From the NCBI RefSeq assembly GCF_023499215.1, contig NZ_JAKHSK010000002.1:186001-250000 (forward strand): a stretch of 64,000 bases of DNA, written 5' to 3'. This document shows, in pieces, positions 26,235-35,144 of the stretch. The stretch is from Zunongwangia pacifica. Lineage in GTDB: Bacteria; Bacteroidota; Bacteroidia; Flavobacteriales; Flavobacteriaceae. The first letter of the stretch is position 1. Each line of letters begins with the position of its first letter. The position numbers were made by a program, and so were the translations under genes. Below the pieces are notes generated by a model that was not told the origin of the DNA, did no database searches, and was given only the letters and a program-made list of their open reading frames with translations.

Positions 26235-28106
26235 ATGTTCAATAAGGAGTACGATGTTATTGTAGTAGGAGCTGGCCACGCCGGTAGTGAAGCTGCGGCT
26301 GCGGCTGCGAATATGGGATGTAGTACATTATTGGTTACAATGAATTTGCAAAATATTGCGCAAATGAGCTGTAATCCGGCTATGGGAGGAATAGCAAAAG
26401 GACAAATTGTGCGCGAAATTGATGCTATGGGAGGCTATAGCGGATTGGTAAGTGATACCAGTGCAATTCAGTTTAAAATGCTTAATAAATCCAAAGGTCC
26501 TGCCATGTGGAGTCCACGTGTGCAAAGTGATCGTATGCGTTTTGCTGAAGATTGGAGATTGCGTTTGGAGCAAACTCCAAATCTGGATTTTTACCAGGAA
26601 ATGGTGCACGGTTTAATTATAGAAAATGGTCGTATTAAAGGTGTTCGTACTTCTTTAGGAATCGAAATAAAAGCCAAATCTGTAGTATGTACTAATGGTA
26701 CTTTTTTAAACGGATTAATTCATATAGGTGATAAACAACGTGGCGGGGGTAGAGCAGGAGAAGCTGCTGCAACAGGTATTACTAAAGATCTTATCGATGC
26801 AGGTTTTGAGGCTGGACGCATGAAAACGGGAACACCGCCAAGAGTGGACGGTCGATCTTTAGATTATTCAAAAATGGTAGAACAGCCGGGAGATGAAATC
26901 CCTGGTAAATTTTCATATTCTGATGAAACGAAACCATTAAGTAAACAACGTTCCTGTTATATGACCTATACTTCAAACGAGGTACATGATATTTTACGCT
27001 CTGGGTTTGATCGTTCTCCAATGTTTAATGGTAGAATTAAAAGTTTAGGTCCGCGTTATTGTCCGTCTATAGAAGATAAAATTAATCGTTTTGCAGATAA
27101 AGATCGTCATCAACTTTTTGTGGAGCCAGAAGGCTGGAATACGGTTGAAGTTTATGTAAATGGATTCTCTACTTCGTTACCAGAAGATGTTCAATTTAAT
27201 GCATTACGATCTGTTGCCGGTTTTGAAAACGTGAAGTTCTTTAGACCGGGTTATGCGATCGAGTATGATTATTTTCCACCAACACAATTGCAACATACCT
27301 TAGAAACAAAACTTGTTGATGGTTTATATTTTGCCGGACAGATTAACGGCACAACAGGTTACGAAGAGGCAGCTTGCCAGGGGATGATGGCCGGTATCAA
27401 TGCGGCATTAAAAGTTCAGGAGAAAGAGCCTTTTATTCTGCAACGAAACGAAGCCTATATTGGGGTGCTTATCGACGATTTAATTACAAAGGGTACTGAA
27501 GAACCGTATCGAATGTTTACGTCGAGAGCGGAATATAGAACCTTATTAAGACAAGATAATGCTGATTTTAGGTTGACGGAGCGTTCTTATAAATTAGGTT
27601 TAGCTTCAGAAAGTAGAATGCGTAAAATGGAAGAAAAGAAAGAGAAATCTTTAGCTTTTGTTTCTTTTCTAAAAGATACCAGTGTAGTTCCAGAAGAAGC
27701 AAATCCTGTTTTGGCCGATTATAATTCTTCACCAATGAAACAGTCTGATAAGATTTTTAAAATTTTTTCCAGGCCTAATATTGCTATGGATGATGTGCGA
27801 AAATTTCCAGGAGTAGAAGAGTACATTCAAGAAAATAATTTGGATACTGAAATGCTTGAGCAAACCGAAATTCAGGTTAAATATTCGGGATATATTCAGA
27901 AAGAAAAGAATAATGCCGATAAACTAAACCGTTTGGAAGATGTAAAGATTCCTAAAAATTTTGATTATTCTAAGATAAAATCCATGTCTTTCGAAGCACG
28001 TGAAAAGCTAAATAAAGTACAACCAACAAATGTATCGCAGGCTTCACGAATTAGCGGAGTAAGTCCGAACGATATTTCCGTTTTATTGGTTTATATGGGA
28101 CGTTAA
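26235..28106 (+). CDS. mnmG: tRNA uridine-5-carboxymethylaminomethyl modification enzyme MnmG (GidA)
   Basis: A 623-residue FAD protein that works with MnmE to place the cmnm5 group on U34 of certain tRNAs. The FAD fold opens with G12-A-G14-H-A-G17. Family blocks follow: SCNPAMGGIAKGQIVREIDAMGG, NGTFLNGLIHIGD, RMKTGTPPRVDGRSLD and the long FTSRAEYRTLLRQDNAD element. I start at 26235 (MFNKEYDVIVVGAG). A longer frame from 26169 would overlap ybeY and adds a basic tail absent from the family. parS-like palindromes flank it on both sides, recalling the classical gidA-parAB neighbourhood, but parA/parB are not here. Confidence 0.96.
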   Translation: MFNKEYDVIVVGAGHAGSEAAAAAANMGCSTLLVTMNLQNIAQMSCNPAMGGIAKGQIVREIDAMGGYSGLVSDTSAIQFKMLNKSKGPAMWSPRVQSDRMRFAEDWRLRLEQTPNLDFYQEMVHGLIIENGRIKGVRTSLGIEIKAKSVVCTNGTFLNGLIHIGDKQRGGGRAGEAAATGITKDLIDAGFEAGRMKTGTPPRVDGRSLDYSKMVEQPGDEIPGKFSYSDETKPLSKQRSCYMTYTSNEVHDILRSGFDRSPMFNGRIKSLGPRYCPSIEDKINRFADKDRHQLFVEPEGWNTVEVYVNGFSTSLPEDVQFNALRSVAGFENVKFFRPGYAIEYDYFPPTQLQHTLETKLVDGLYFAGQINGTTGYEEAACQGMMAGINAALKVQEKEPFILQRNEAYIGVLIDDLITKGTEEPYRMFTSRAEYRTLLRQDNADFRLTERSYKLGLASESRMRKMEEKKEKSLAFVSFLKDTSVVPEEANPVLADYNSSPMKQSDKIFKIFSRPNIAMDDVRKFPGVEEYIQENNLDTEMLEQTEIQVKYSGYIQKEKNNADKLNRLEDVKIPKNFDYSKIKSMSFEAREKLNKVQPTNVSQASRISGVSPNDISVLLVYMGR

Positions 28107-28114
28107 TTTTGAAC

Positions 28115-28128
28115 GTTCCACGTGGAAC
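28115..28128. promoter_or_regulatory. parS-like ParB-binding palindrome, site 2
   Basis: GTTCCACGTGGAAC, a perfect 14-bp palindrome identical to the core of site 1. It lies 8 bp after the mnmG stop codon and 9 bp before the next gene. Confidence 0.65.
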
Positions 28129-28137
28129 ATTTTTTGA

Positions 28138-28683
28138 ATGAAACAAAGTTTTATAATTATTGGACTGTATTTTTTAGTGGTATCTTGTAAGGTGACCACC
28201 CATTCGGTTCCCGATATCCAGGGATCTAGAATCGTAGAAAAGAAAGATCATTCTAATTATTATCTCTTTCAAACAAAATTACAAAGACCTATTGCTAAAT
28301 CCTGGTTTAAAAAATATCTTGGTTTAAATAGAGAAGATGATTTAGTAAAATCTAAAGTTGTTCTTTTTCCTGAATTAGAAAAAGAGTTTTTAATCACCGT
28401 TACTATAAAAGATGATAGGGAAGAGTATATGGATATACCTATTGCCGAAAAACTTTTTGATGGCATTTTAGGAATTAATGAAGATGATCAATCGAGTAAG
28501 AGGAAAGATAAGAAAGATAATACCGGACCGGTAAAATTCTTTGTGAACATTCAAATTTCAGATAAAGATGGAGTCGATCATATTTCGACTTCTTCTTTGT
28601 ATTCTAGCAGAGTTCGAAATTACCTTCGGCAATTAGAAAACGATTTTTTCGAATATCAGAAAAACTTTAAAGCATTATCTTAA
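28138..28683 (+). CDS. Hypothetical lipoprotein
   Basis: A 181-residue protein with a lipoprotein signal (MKQSFIIIGLYFLVVS-C17). The body is rich in charged residues, including FQTKLQRPIAKSWFKKYLGLN and a lysine/aspartate linker near residues 118-130. No family is recognised. It follows mnmG by 31 bp, with parS-like site 2 in the gap, and abuts the methyltransferase gene with no spacing, so it is probably in the same operon. Likely periplasmic-facing. Confidence 0.7.
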   Translation: MKQSFIIIGLYFLVVSCKVTTHSVPDIQGSRIVEKKDHSNYYLFQTKLQRPIAKSWFKKYLGLNREDDLVKSKVVLFPELEKEFLITVTIKDDREEYMDIPIAEKLFDGILGINEDDQSSKRKDKKDNTGPVKFFVNIQISDKDGVDHISTSSLYSSRVRNYLRQLENDFFEYQKNFKALS

Positions 28684-29511
28684 GTGGAGGATCCAATAAT
28701 TTATAGCAAAGATTATTTAGTAAGTGGGGAAGAATATCGTTTAGAGAAATGGAAACATTATGATATTTTAAAAACAGAACCCGTTCCCAATAATCTATCA
28801 GCGTATTATGAAAGTGAGGATTATATTTCCCATACCGATGCTTCAAAATCTTTTACCGATAAAATATACAATATTGTAAAAGCGTATATGCTTCAGAAAA
28901 AAGTAGGTTGGATTTTAAAAGAAAAGTCTGCCGGAAAACTTTTAGATATTGGGTCAGGTACCGGGGATTTTTTAAATGCGGCTTCACGTTACTTTAAAGT
29001 TGATGGAGTAGAGCCAAGTGAGGTGGCAAGAGAAAAAGCTGAGAAGAAAAATCTTCAGCTTAAAAAAGAGCTATCAGAAATTTCTGATCAGTATGATGTG
29101 ATCACCATGTGGCATGTTTTAGAACATGTTCCAAATCTTGATCATCAAATTGAAGAATTTCATCGATTACTAAACGATGACGGAATTTTAGTAATTGCCG
29201 TTCCTAATTTTAAAAGTAAGGATGCTGAAATTTATAAAGAACATTGGGCGGCTTATGATGTGCCCAGACATCTTTGGCATTTTTCTAAAAAAGGAATTCA
29301 GGCTTTATTTTTAGAAAACGGATTTCAGTTATTTAATTCCACCGGATTAAAATTTGATTCTTTTTATGTGAGTATGCTTTCAGAAAAACATCGCTCTGGA
29401 CAACAAAATTTATTTTCTGCATTTTTAAACGGATTAAAATCTAATCTTGCAGGGGCGAATACAGGCGAATACAGTTCGATGGTTTATTTCTTTAAAAAAA
29501 CACTCAAATAA
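28684..29511 (+). CDS. Class I SAM-dependent methyltransferase
   Basis: A 275-residue protein with the SAM-binding motif I at D88-I-G-S-G-T-G94, the acidic strand end VDGVEPSEVA, and MWHVLEHVPNLDHQIEE as motif IV region. It belongs to the Methyltransf_11/23 type that often acts on small molecules or lipids. The substrate is unknown. It starts with GTG immediately after the stop of the upstream lipoprotein gene; I see no alternative ATG that keeps the N-terminus. A weak terminator follows (29496-29540). Confidence 0.85.
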   Translation: MEDPIIYSKDYLVSGEEYRLEKWKHYDILKTEPVPNNLSAYYESEDYISHTDASKSFTDKIYNIVKAYMLQKKVGWILKEKSAGKLLDIGSGTGDFLNAASRYFKVDGVEPSEVAREKAEKKNLQLKKELSEISDQYDVITMWHVLEHVPNLDHQIEEFHRLLNDDGILVIAVPNFKSKDAEIYKEHWAAYDVPRHLWHFSKKGIQALFLENGFQLFNSTGLKFDSFYVSMLSEKHRSGQQNLFSAFLNGLKSNLAGANTGEYSSMVYFFKKTLK

Positions 29512-29540
29512 TCAAAATTAGCCGTTTTAAGAGTGTTTTT
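29496..29540 (+). terminator. Weak terminator after the methyltransferase gene
   Basis: AAAAACACTC (29496-29505) pairs with GAGTGTTTTT (29531-29540), leaving a 25-base loop. The stem overlaps the last codons of the gene. The long loop lowers confidence. Confidence 0.45.
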
Positions 29541-29761
29541 CTATGTTTCTTATAAAACACCCTGCCTGAAAATAGAACTGGTACAGGAAGTGCTTTAAAA
29601 TTGATGGTTTTTAATAATTATTAATAATTACTATTTTGTTATCTATAAAATATATTTATAGTTTAGAAATCATCCAAAAATTATTCAATCAAATCATCAG
29701 TGAGCATAATAGATATTCTTCATAGTTGTTTTAATACCGCTTATACTTAAAATACTTTTTT

Positions 29762-29769
29762 TACATTTG
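29762..29769 (+). promoter_or_regulatory. -7 element of the ompH-like gene
   Basis: TACATTTG fits TAnnTTTG and ends 21 bp before the ATG at 29791. A TTG that could be read as an earlier start (29767) lies within this element. Confidence 0.6.
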
Positions 29770-29790
29770 CGGCCACTAAAAACTAAAAAG

Positions 29791-30354
29791 ATGAAAAAAT
29801 TAATCGCGATAGGAGCAGTAGCAATTTCATTAATTTCCTGTAATCAGGAAAAAACGGCTTATGTAGATACTACAAAAGTAATTCAGGATTATAAGGAGAT
29901 GAAGGATGTGGAATCTAAGTTTGAAGCACGTAGAGATTCATTAACGCAGCTTATCACCGGGCCACAACAACAATTTCAGCAAGAAGTTCAGGAATATCAG
30001 CAAAACATGAATTCTATGTCTGCTACACAAAGACAGGCCAAAGAGCAGGAACTTCAGCAAAAAGGACAAAGATTACAGCAACAACAGCAAATGATAGGTC
30101 AGCAATTAAGAAATGATAGTGATAAGGCTATTGATGGCGTTGTTGAAAAAGTAAAAGATTTTGTAGCGGAATACGGAAAGGAAAATGGATACACTTATAT
30201 CTTTGGAAGCAATGAATCTGCAAATATCATGTATGCTAAAGAAGGTTTAGATATTACTGATGATATCCTGAAAGAATTAAATGAGAGTTACGGCGGTAAG
30301 TCTGGCAAAACTTCCGATAAGAAAACAGAAGAAGATACGACTTCAGCAGAATAA
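29791..30354 (+). CDS. OmpH/Skp-like lipoprotein
   Basis: A 187-residue protein. Lipoprotein signal MKKLIAIGAVAISLIS-C, then the Skp/OmpH pattern: a short start (YVDTTKVIQDYKEMKDVESKFEARRDSL), a long Gln-rich helical hairpin (about 50-115, QQQFQQEVQEYQQNMNSM...) and a return into YTYIFGSNESANIMYAKEGLDITDDIL. Skp-type chaperones hold unfolded outer-membrane proteins in the periplasm; here the protein is probably lipid-anchored. The start at 29791 is supported by the promoter element just upstream. Confidence 0.85.
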   Translation: MKKLIAIGAVAISLISCNQEKTAYVDTTKVIQDYKEMKDVESKFEARRDSLTQLITGPQQQFQQEVQEYQQNMNSMSATQRQAKEQELQQKGQRLQQQQQMIGQQLRNDSDKAIDGVVEKVKDFVAEYGKENGYTYIFGSNESANIMYAKEGLDITDDILKELNESYGGKSGKTSDKKTEEDTTSAE

Positions 30355-30375
30355 AAAATTCAATTTATATAGTGG

Positions 30376-30405
30376 AAAGCCCGGTTTTTTAATCGGGCTT
30401 TTTTG
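30376..30405 (+). terminator. Intrinsic terminator after the ompH-like gene
   Basis: AAAGCCCG (30376-30383) and CGGGCTTT (30394-30401), followed by TTTTG. Confidence 0.88.
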
Positions 30406-30425
30406 TTGAATTAATTCTGAAAAAA

Positions 30426-30827
30426 TTATTGTCCCAAAGCAAAGAATCCTAAGATGACCAGGATAAAATAAATAGTAATTCCCGCTGAACTTTGGTAATC
30501 TTTAGCCACTCTTTGTCCAAATAATAACATCATCAGGCTTACAGCACAAGTAATGAGCGCAAATCGGCTAAAATCTAAGGAACTGAATGTAAAAAAGTAA
30601 TTAAGGATTGCCAAAAGCAGTAAAATCACCGCAACCAGCTCTACCAAGACCAAAATCGGTAAAAGGAAAGCTATTTTTCGGACCAAAAAGGTGTTTTTAA
30701 AATGGGCTTCCATAAAAGAGCGTGTCCCCGAATAATCACTAATTTTTTCGAAAAACGACATACAAAAAGTGATTAGAAGAAAGACCAATATCAGTAATAG
30801 TGGGATATGAAGGTCGATATTGGGCAT
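30426..30827 (-). CDS. Four-helix membrane protein, DoxX-like
   Basis: A 133-residue protein with four hydrophobic helices (about 8-25, 51-76, 84-105 and 113-131). A polar stretch FFEKISDYSGTRSFMEAHFKNTFLVRK follows helix one. The size and layout resemble the DoxX family of small membrane proteins, some linked to redox or respiratory chains. The match is weak and rests on topology. It starts one base after the holB stop codon, so the two are co-transcribed. Confidence 0.55.
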   Translation of the reverse strand: MPNIDLHIPLLLILVFLLITFCMSFFEKISDYSGTRSFMEAHFKNTFLVRKIAFLLPILVLVELVAVILLLLAILNYFFTFSSLDFSRFALITCAVSLMMLLFGQRVAKDYQSSAGITIYFILVILGFFALGQ

Positions 30828-30828
30828 T

Positions 30829-31983
30829 TTAAGCTGCTTTTATATGTAAAAAACGGGTAAGCCTTATAGAAAGATCGGTGAGAACAATCTTGGCATTTGC
30901 ATTTCTTTCGATGTGGTAAATGGCATCTTCAATGGCTTTTGTAATGGGTAAAATATTATTTCCGTGTACAAAAGGCGCAAATTTCTTAAGCTGAAATCCT
31001 TTGGTTTTAGGCGATAAGAAAACAAGATTATCCGCCTTATAATTAAGCATTAAAGCCTGTCTGAAAAAATCGAGGCAATACAGTAAAAAGCTTTTCTGTT
31101 TTTCACGTCCCATCGTGGCAATTTCTTCACTCCAGCTAATCAATTCCAGCACCGTAGCCTTATTTCCTTTGGCTTTAAATGCGGTACGAACCCATTCGAT
31201 AAACCATTGCTCAAATTGGTCATCTGCCGTATCTTTTTCCAGAAGATGTAAAGCCCTGGTGTAACTTCCGTTAGATTGATGCGCAATCAAACTCGCTTCC
31301 TGCGTATCCAACTTTTTAGAAGCGATCAGTTTTTCAGCAATATCGGCTTCAGCTAATGGCGGAAATTTAAGCGTTTGGCATCTCGATTTTATAGTTTGTA
31401 TAATTTGCTCTTCGTCTTCAGCAATAAGTATAAAAATGGTTTTGTTGGGCGGTTCTTCAATAAGTTTCAGCAATTTATTGGCCGCTGCGGTGTTCATGCG
31501 GTCGGCCATCCAGATAATCATTATTTTTAAGCCGCCTTCATAAGCTTTTAAGGATAGTGATTTCACAATATCCTGAGCTTCATCTACACCTATTTGCCCT
31601 TGTTTGTTTTCAATACCAATATGCTCATACCAATCGGTTAAACTTCCGTAGGGATGATGCTGAACAAAACTACGCCAGTCTTCCATAAAATTTGCTGAAA
31701 CCGGATGACTTTTAATTGTTTGATTGGTGGCCACCGGAAAGGCAAAATGAAGATCGGGATGCGAAATATTGGTGAATTTTAAATTACAGGAAGAATTGCC
31801 ATTTTGATTCTCACCACCCTGGTTTTTACAAAGCAGATATTGCGCGTAAGCAATGGCCATAGGCAAAGTGCCACTACCGCTATTTCCAACAAATAATTGG
31901 GCATGCGCTATACGGTTGTTATCTGCCGTAGTGGTAAGATGATTTTTAATATGTGGTAAACCTACAATTTCTGAAAAAAGCAT
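30829..31983 (-). CDS. holB: DNA polymerase III subunit delta' (clamp loader)
   Basis: A 384-residue clamp-loader protein. The start MLFSEIVGLPHIKNHL and the AAA+ features are present: a P-loop-like VGNSGSGTLPMAIAYAQYLLC that lacks the Lys/Thr needed for ATP binding (typical of delta'), and IIWMADRMNTAAANKLLKLIEEPP with TIFILIAEDEEQIIQTIKSRCQ as the SRC sensor motif. Only two Cys remain (one in LLCKN, one in SSCNL) of the four zinc ligands seen in E. coli delta'. The ATG at 31983 is preferred over a TTG two codons earlier. Confidence 0.88.
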   Translation of the reverse strand: MLFSEIVGLPHIKNHLTTTADNNRIAHAQLFVGNSGSGTLPMAIAYAQYLLCKNQGGENQNGNSSCNLKFTNISHPDLHFAFPVATNQTIKSHPVSANFMEDWRSFVQHHPYGSLTDWYEHIGIENKQGQIGVDEAQDIVKSLSLKAYEGGLKIMIIWMADRMNTAAANKLLKLIEEPPNKTIFILIAEDEEQIIQTIKSRCQTLKFPPLAEADIAEKLIASKKLDTQEASLIAHQSNGSYTRALHLLEKDTADDQFEQWFIEWVRTAFKAKGNKATVLELISWSEEIATMGREKQKSFLLYCLDFFRQALMLNYKADNLVFLSPKTKGFQLKKFAPFVHGNNILPITKAIEDAIYHIERNANAKIVLTDLSIRLTRFLHIKAA

Positions 31984-32029
31984 GGGCAAATATAAAGGTT
32001 ATATGCGGTTTTATATCTTCGGAAAAAAT

Positions 32030-32037
32030 TATATTTG
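32030..32037 (+). promoter_or_regulatory. -7 element of pgk promoter
   Basis: TATATTTG fits TAnnTTTG and ends 21 bp before the pgk ATG. Confidence 0.6.
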
Positions 32038-32058
32038 TAGTAAACCTAGAATAGAATT

Positions 32059-33243
32059 ATGAAAACAGTAGACGATTTTAATTTTAAAGATAAACAAGCT
32101 TTAATTCGTGTAGACTTTAATGTACCGTTAAACGACGATCTTAAGGTAACTGATGCTAACCGTATTGAAGCTGCTAAACCAACCATAGTAAAGATTTTAG
32201 AAGATGGTGGTAGCGTTGTTTTAATGTCTCACTTAGGAAGACCAAAAGGAAAAGAAGCAAAATTCTCTTTAAAAAACATCGTTAGTAAAGTATCTGAAGT
32301 TATTGGTGTAGAACCAAAATTTGCTGAAGACTGCGTAGGAGCAGACGTAAAAAAAGCTGCAGATGAGTTACAATCTGGAGAGATTCTTTTACTTGAAAAT
32401 TTACGTTTTCACGACGAAGAAACTGCTGGAGATGAAGATTTTGCAAAACAACTATCAGAACTTGGTGATATTTATGTAAACGATGCCTTTGGTACAGCGC
32501 ATAGAGCACATGCTTCTACCACGATTGTAGCGAAGTTTTTTGAAGATAAATGCTTTGGGTATTTATTAGCCAAAGAAATTAAAAGTTTAGATAAAGTATT
32601 AAATAGTACAGAAAAACCAGTAACCGCTGTGTTAGGAGGTGCAAAAGTATCTTCAAAAATTACGGTTATCGAAAATATTCTGGATGCGATAGATCACCTG
32701 ATAATTGGTGGTGGGATGACCTATACTTTTATTAAAGCACAAGGAGGAAAAATAGGAAATTCGCTAGTAGAAGAGGATAAGCAGGAACTGGCTTTAGAGA
32801 TCCTTAAAAAAGCAAAAGAAAAAGGGGTACAGGTACATCTTCCTGTAGACTCTGTAATTGCAGATAGTTTTTCTGAACAGGCGAGCACTCAGGTAGAAGC
32901 GGTAGATAATATTCCTGATGGATGGATGGGATTAGATGTTGGTCCTGAAACTTTAAAAAATTTCAGTAATGTTATTGCAGAATCTAAAATAATCCTGTGG
33001 AACGGCCCGTTAGGAGTATTCGAAATGGAAACTTTTGCAAAAGGAACGATCGAACTTGGAAAAGCAATTGCCGAGGCTACTAAAAACGGAGCATTCTCTC
33101 TTGTTGGAGGTGGGGATTCTGTAGCTGCCGTAAAACAATTTGGTTTTGACGATAAAGTTAGTTATGTTTCTACCGGTGGTGGAGCAATGCTAGAAATGCT
33201 TGAAGGAAAGTCTTTACCAGGTATCGAAGCCATTAGCAAATAA
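32059..33243 (+). CDS. pgk: Phosphoglycerate kinase
   Basis: A 394-residue glycolytic enzyme that makes ATP from 1,3-bisphosphoglycerate and ADP. Conserved blocks are in order: [65 protein letters not shown] and the nucleotide-binding [13 protein letters not shown]...[13 protein letters not shown]. Its length is normal for the family. It is monocistronic, with its own promoter and a large hairpin behind it. Confidence 0.98.
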   Translation: MKTVDDFNFKDKQALIRVDFNVPLNDDLKVTDANRIEAAKPTIVKILEDGGSVVLMSHLGRPKGKEAKFSLKNIVSKVSEVIGVEPKFAEDCVGADVKKAADELQSGEILLLENLRFHDEETAGDEDFAKQLSELGDIYVNDAFGTAHRAHASTTIVAKFFEDKCFGYLLAKEIKSLDKVLNSTEKPVTAVLGGAKVSSKITVIENILDAIDHLIIGGGMTYTFIKAQGGKIGNSLVEEDKQELALEILKKAKEKGVQVHLPVDSVIADSFSEQASTQVEAVDNIPDGWMGLDVGPETLKNFSNVIAESKIILWNGPLGVFEMETFAKGTIELGKAIAEATKNGAFSLVGGGDSVAAVKQFGFDDKVSYVSTGGGAMLEMLEGKSLPGIEAISK

Positions 33244-33284
33244 ATGTTCTTCGAATGACTTATTTTTGATAAAATAAGGTATAC

Positions 33285-33357
33285 TTTTTGATCATATTTT
33301 AACTAAATTTAAGAACCTCGAAATGACCTTTCGAGGTTCTTAGTTAGCGATCAAAAA
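33285..33357. repeat. Nested inverted repeat downstream of pgk
   Basis: The inner perfect 13-bp stem AAGAACCTCGAAA (33311-33323) pairs with 33329-33341 around the loop TGACC. The outer 9-bp stem TTTTTGATC (33285-33293) pairs with GATCAAAAA (33349-33357). No T tract follows the inner stem on the plus strand. It probably acts as a 3' end stabiliser or an atypical terminator for pgk. Confidence 0.65.
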
Positions 33358-33367
33358 ATCAATTACC

Positions 33368-33460
33368 TTGAGGCAATCCCACAAGGTATTAAACCGAAAC
33401 AGATTATGAGGTTTCGAGGCAATCCCTGGGGGGAATTAAACCCTCAATGGGGGATTAAAA
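33368..33460. repeat. Two imperfect GAGGCAATCCC repeat units
   Basis: Unit 1 (from 33368) has TTGAGGCAATCCCACAAGG and ATTAAACC. Unit 2 (33413-33460) has TTCGAGGCAATCCCTGGGG, AATTAAACCCTC and GGGGGATTAAAA. Unit 2 aligns with 5714-5760. No coding sequence. It fills the spacer before the transglycosylase gene. Confidence 0.6.
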
Positions 33461-33517
33461 GTTTAAAAGCAAAAAATTAATTCCTAAAATAACAGGTAAA
33501 AAGGTTCTAAACTAGAT

Positions 33518-35116
33518 ATGAAGAAGCAGGTATGTTTATTACTGGGGTTGTCTGCAGTGTTTGCTGTGAGTGCCCAGGAGAAAGGAAAATCTAAAAAACA
33601 GGTCGAAAAAGCCAATTTTAGAGTACAGATTTTTCAGAAGGTGGATAGCACAGAAATCATACTTGCCGATCCAGATCCCGAATTTCAGGAAAAGCTGCCT
33701 ATTTCGGCTGTTATAAGGGATTCTTCTAAAGTATCACTTACCGATATGCCACAAGCAGCCAAAATCGATTCGGTTTGGCGGGCAGAACTTACCAATTCAG
33801 ATTTATATGAAACCATTCAAAAATCTATAGCAGAACAGGATTATGACGAAGTGGTTTATGACGAATTACCTACCGATACCTTAAAAGCCCGTTTAGCAAG
33901 ACTAAACGCCAGAACGCCATTTAATATAGAATACAATCCTAGTTTAGAGAGCGTTATAAAGATGTATTTAAAGCGTAATAAACAGGCAATGGAACGCTTA
34001 ATGGCCCTAAGTGATTATTATTTCCCGATGTTTGAGCAGGAACTGGATAAATACGATATTCCGTTAGAAATTAAATACCTGGCCATTGTAGAATCGGCTT
34101 TAAATCCAAGGGCAAAATCCAGAGTAGGGGCGACAGGCCTATGGCAATTTATGTTTACTACCGGAAAAATGCACGATCTTAATGTGAGTAGTTATGTAGA
34201 TGAACGCATGGATCCCGTAAAAGCAACAGAGGCAGCAGCGAAATATCTTTCTACCCTTTATAAAGTTTTTGGAGATTGGGATTTGGTGTTAGCTTCCTAT
34301 AATTCGGGTCCAGGGAATGTTTCAAAAGCCATTAGAAGAAGCGGAGGTTCTACAGATTATTGGTCGATGCGACGTTATTTACCAAGAGAAACCGCAGGTT
34401 ATGTACCCGCCTTTTTGGCCACATTGTATATTTTTGAATATGCCGATGAGCATAATTTTCAGCCTAAACGCCCGGAGATTCCTTATTTCCAGACCGATAC
34501 TATTCAGGTAAAAGAATTACTGACTTTCGATCATATTTCTAAAGTTACCGGGGTAAATAAAGAATTACTTCAATTTTTAAATCCAAGTTATAAGTTGGAT
34601 ATCATTCCATTTGTAGAGGATAAAAATTATGTGGTGAGATTACCAAGAACAAAAACCGGAGCTTTTGTAAATAATGAAGCCGCAATTTATCAATACGCAG
34701 AACAGGAAATTGCAAATAGGCAAAAACCTTTACCAAAATACATAGAAACCGAAGATCGCATAAGATATCGAGTAAGAAGCGGGGATTATTTAGGAAGAAT
34801 TGCACAAAAATATGGCGTAGGTGTAAGCAGTATTAAGCGGTGGAACAATATAAGGGGGAACAACATAAGAGTAGGGCAATATTTAACGATATATCCAAGA
34901 AAACCAGTGGCTAACACCCAAAGTGCTACAGCTTCTAGTAGTGCTAAAACCACTACAAAAGGGGACACAAAACTTTATACAGTAAAGCAGGGAGATTCAT
35001 TATGGAGCATTTCTAAGAAGTTTCCTGGCGTTACGGTACAGAATTTGAGGACATGGAATGACATGAGCAGTACGCGCCTTAAACCAGGAATGAAGATTAA
35101 GGTGTCTAAAGGCTAG
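33518..35116 (+). CDS. Lytic transglycosylase with LysM domains, MltD-like
   Basis: A 532-residue secreted peptidoglycan-cleaving enzyme. Parts in order: signal peptide (MKKQVCLLLGLSAVFAVSAQ), an acidic linker, the SLT domain (about 175-300) with catalytic Glu192 in YLAIVESALNPRAKSRVGATGLWQF, then two LysM repeats. The first is RYRVRSGDYLGRIAQKYGVGVSSIKRWN (about 411-460) and the second is YTVKQGDSLWSISKKFPGVTVQNLRTWN (to the end), binding glycan strands. MltD-type enzymes release anhydromuropeptides during wall growth. It is followed 28 bp later by the DUF4837 gene. Confidence 0.93.
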   Translation: MKKQVCLLLGLSAVFAVSAQEKGKSKKQVEKANFRVQIFQKVDSTEIILADPDPEFQEKLPISAVIRDSSKVSLTDMPQAAKIDSVWRAELTNSDLYETIQKSIAEQDYDEVVYDELPTDTLKARLARLNARTPFNIEYNPSLESVIKMYLKRNKQAMERLMALSDYYFPMFEQELDKYDIPLEIKYLAIVESALNPRAKSRVGATGLWQFMFTTGKMHDLNVSSYVDERMDPVKATEAAAKYLSTLYKVFGDWDLVLASYNSGPGNVSKAIRRSGGSTDYWSMRRYLPRETAGYVPAFLATLYIFEYADEHNFQPKRPEIPYFQTDTIQVKELLTFDHISKVTGVNKELLQFLNPSYKLDIIPFVEDKNYVVRLPRTKTGAFVNNEAAIYQYAEQEIANRQKPLPKYIETEDRIRYRVRSGDYLGRIAQKYGVGVSSIKRWNNIRGNNIRVGQYLTIYPRKPVANTQSATASSSAKTTTKGDTKLYTVKQGDSLWSISKKFPGVTVQNLRTWNDMSSTRLKPGMKIKVSKG

Positions 35117-35144
35117 AACCAAACTTAAATTCAAAACTAATAAA

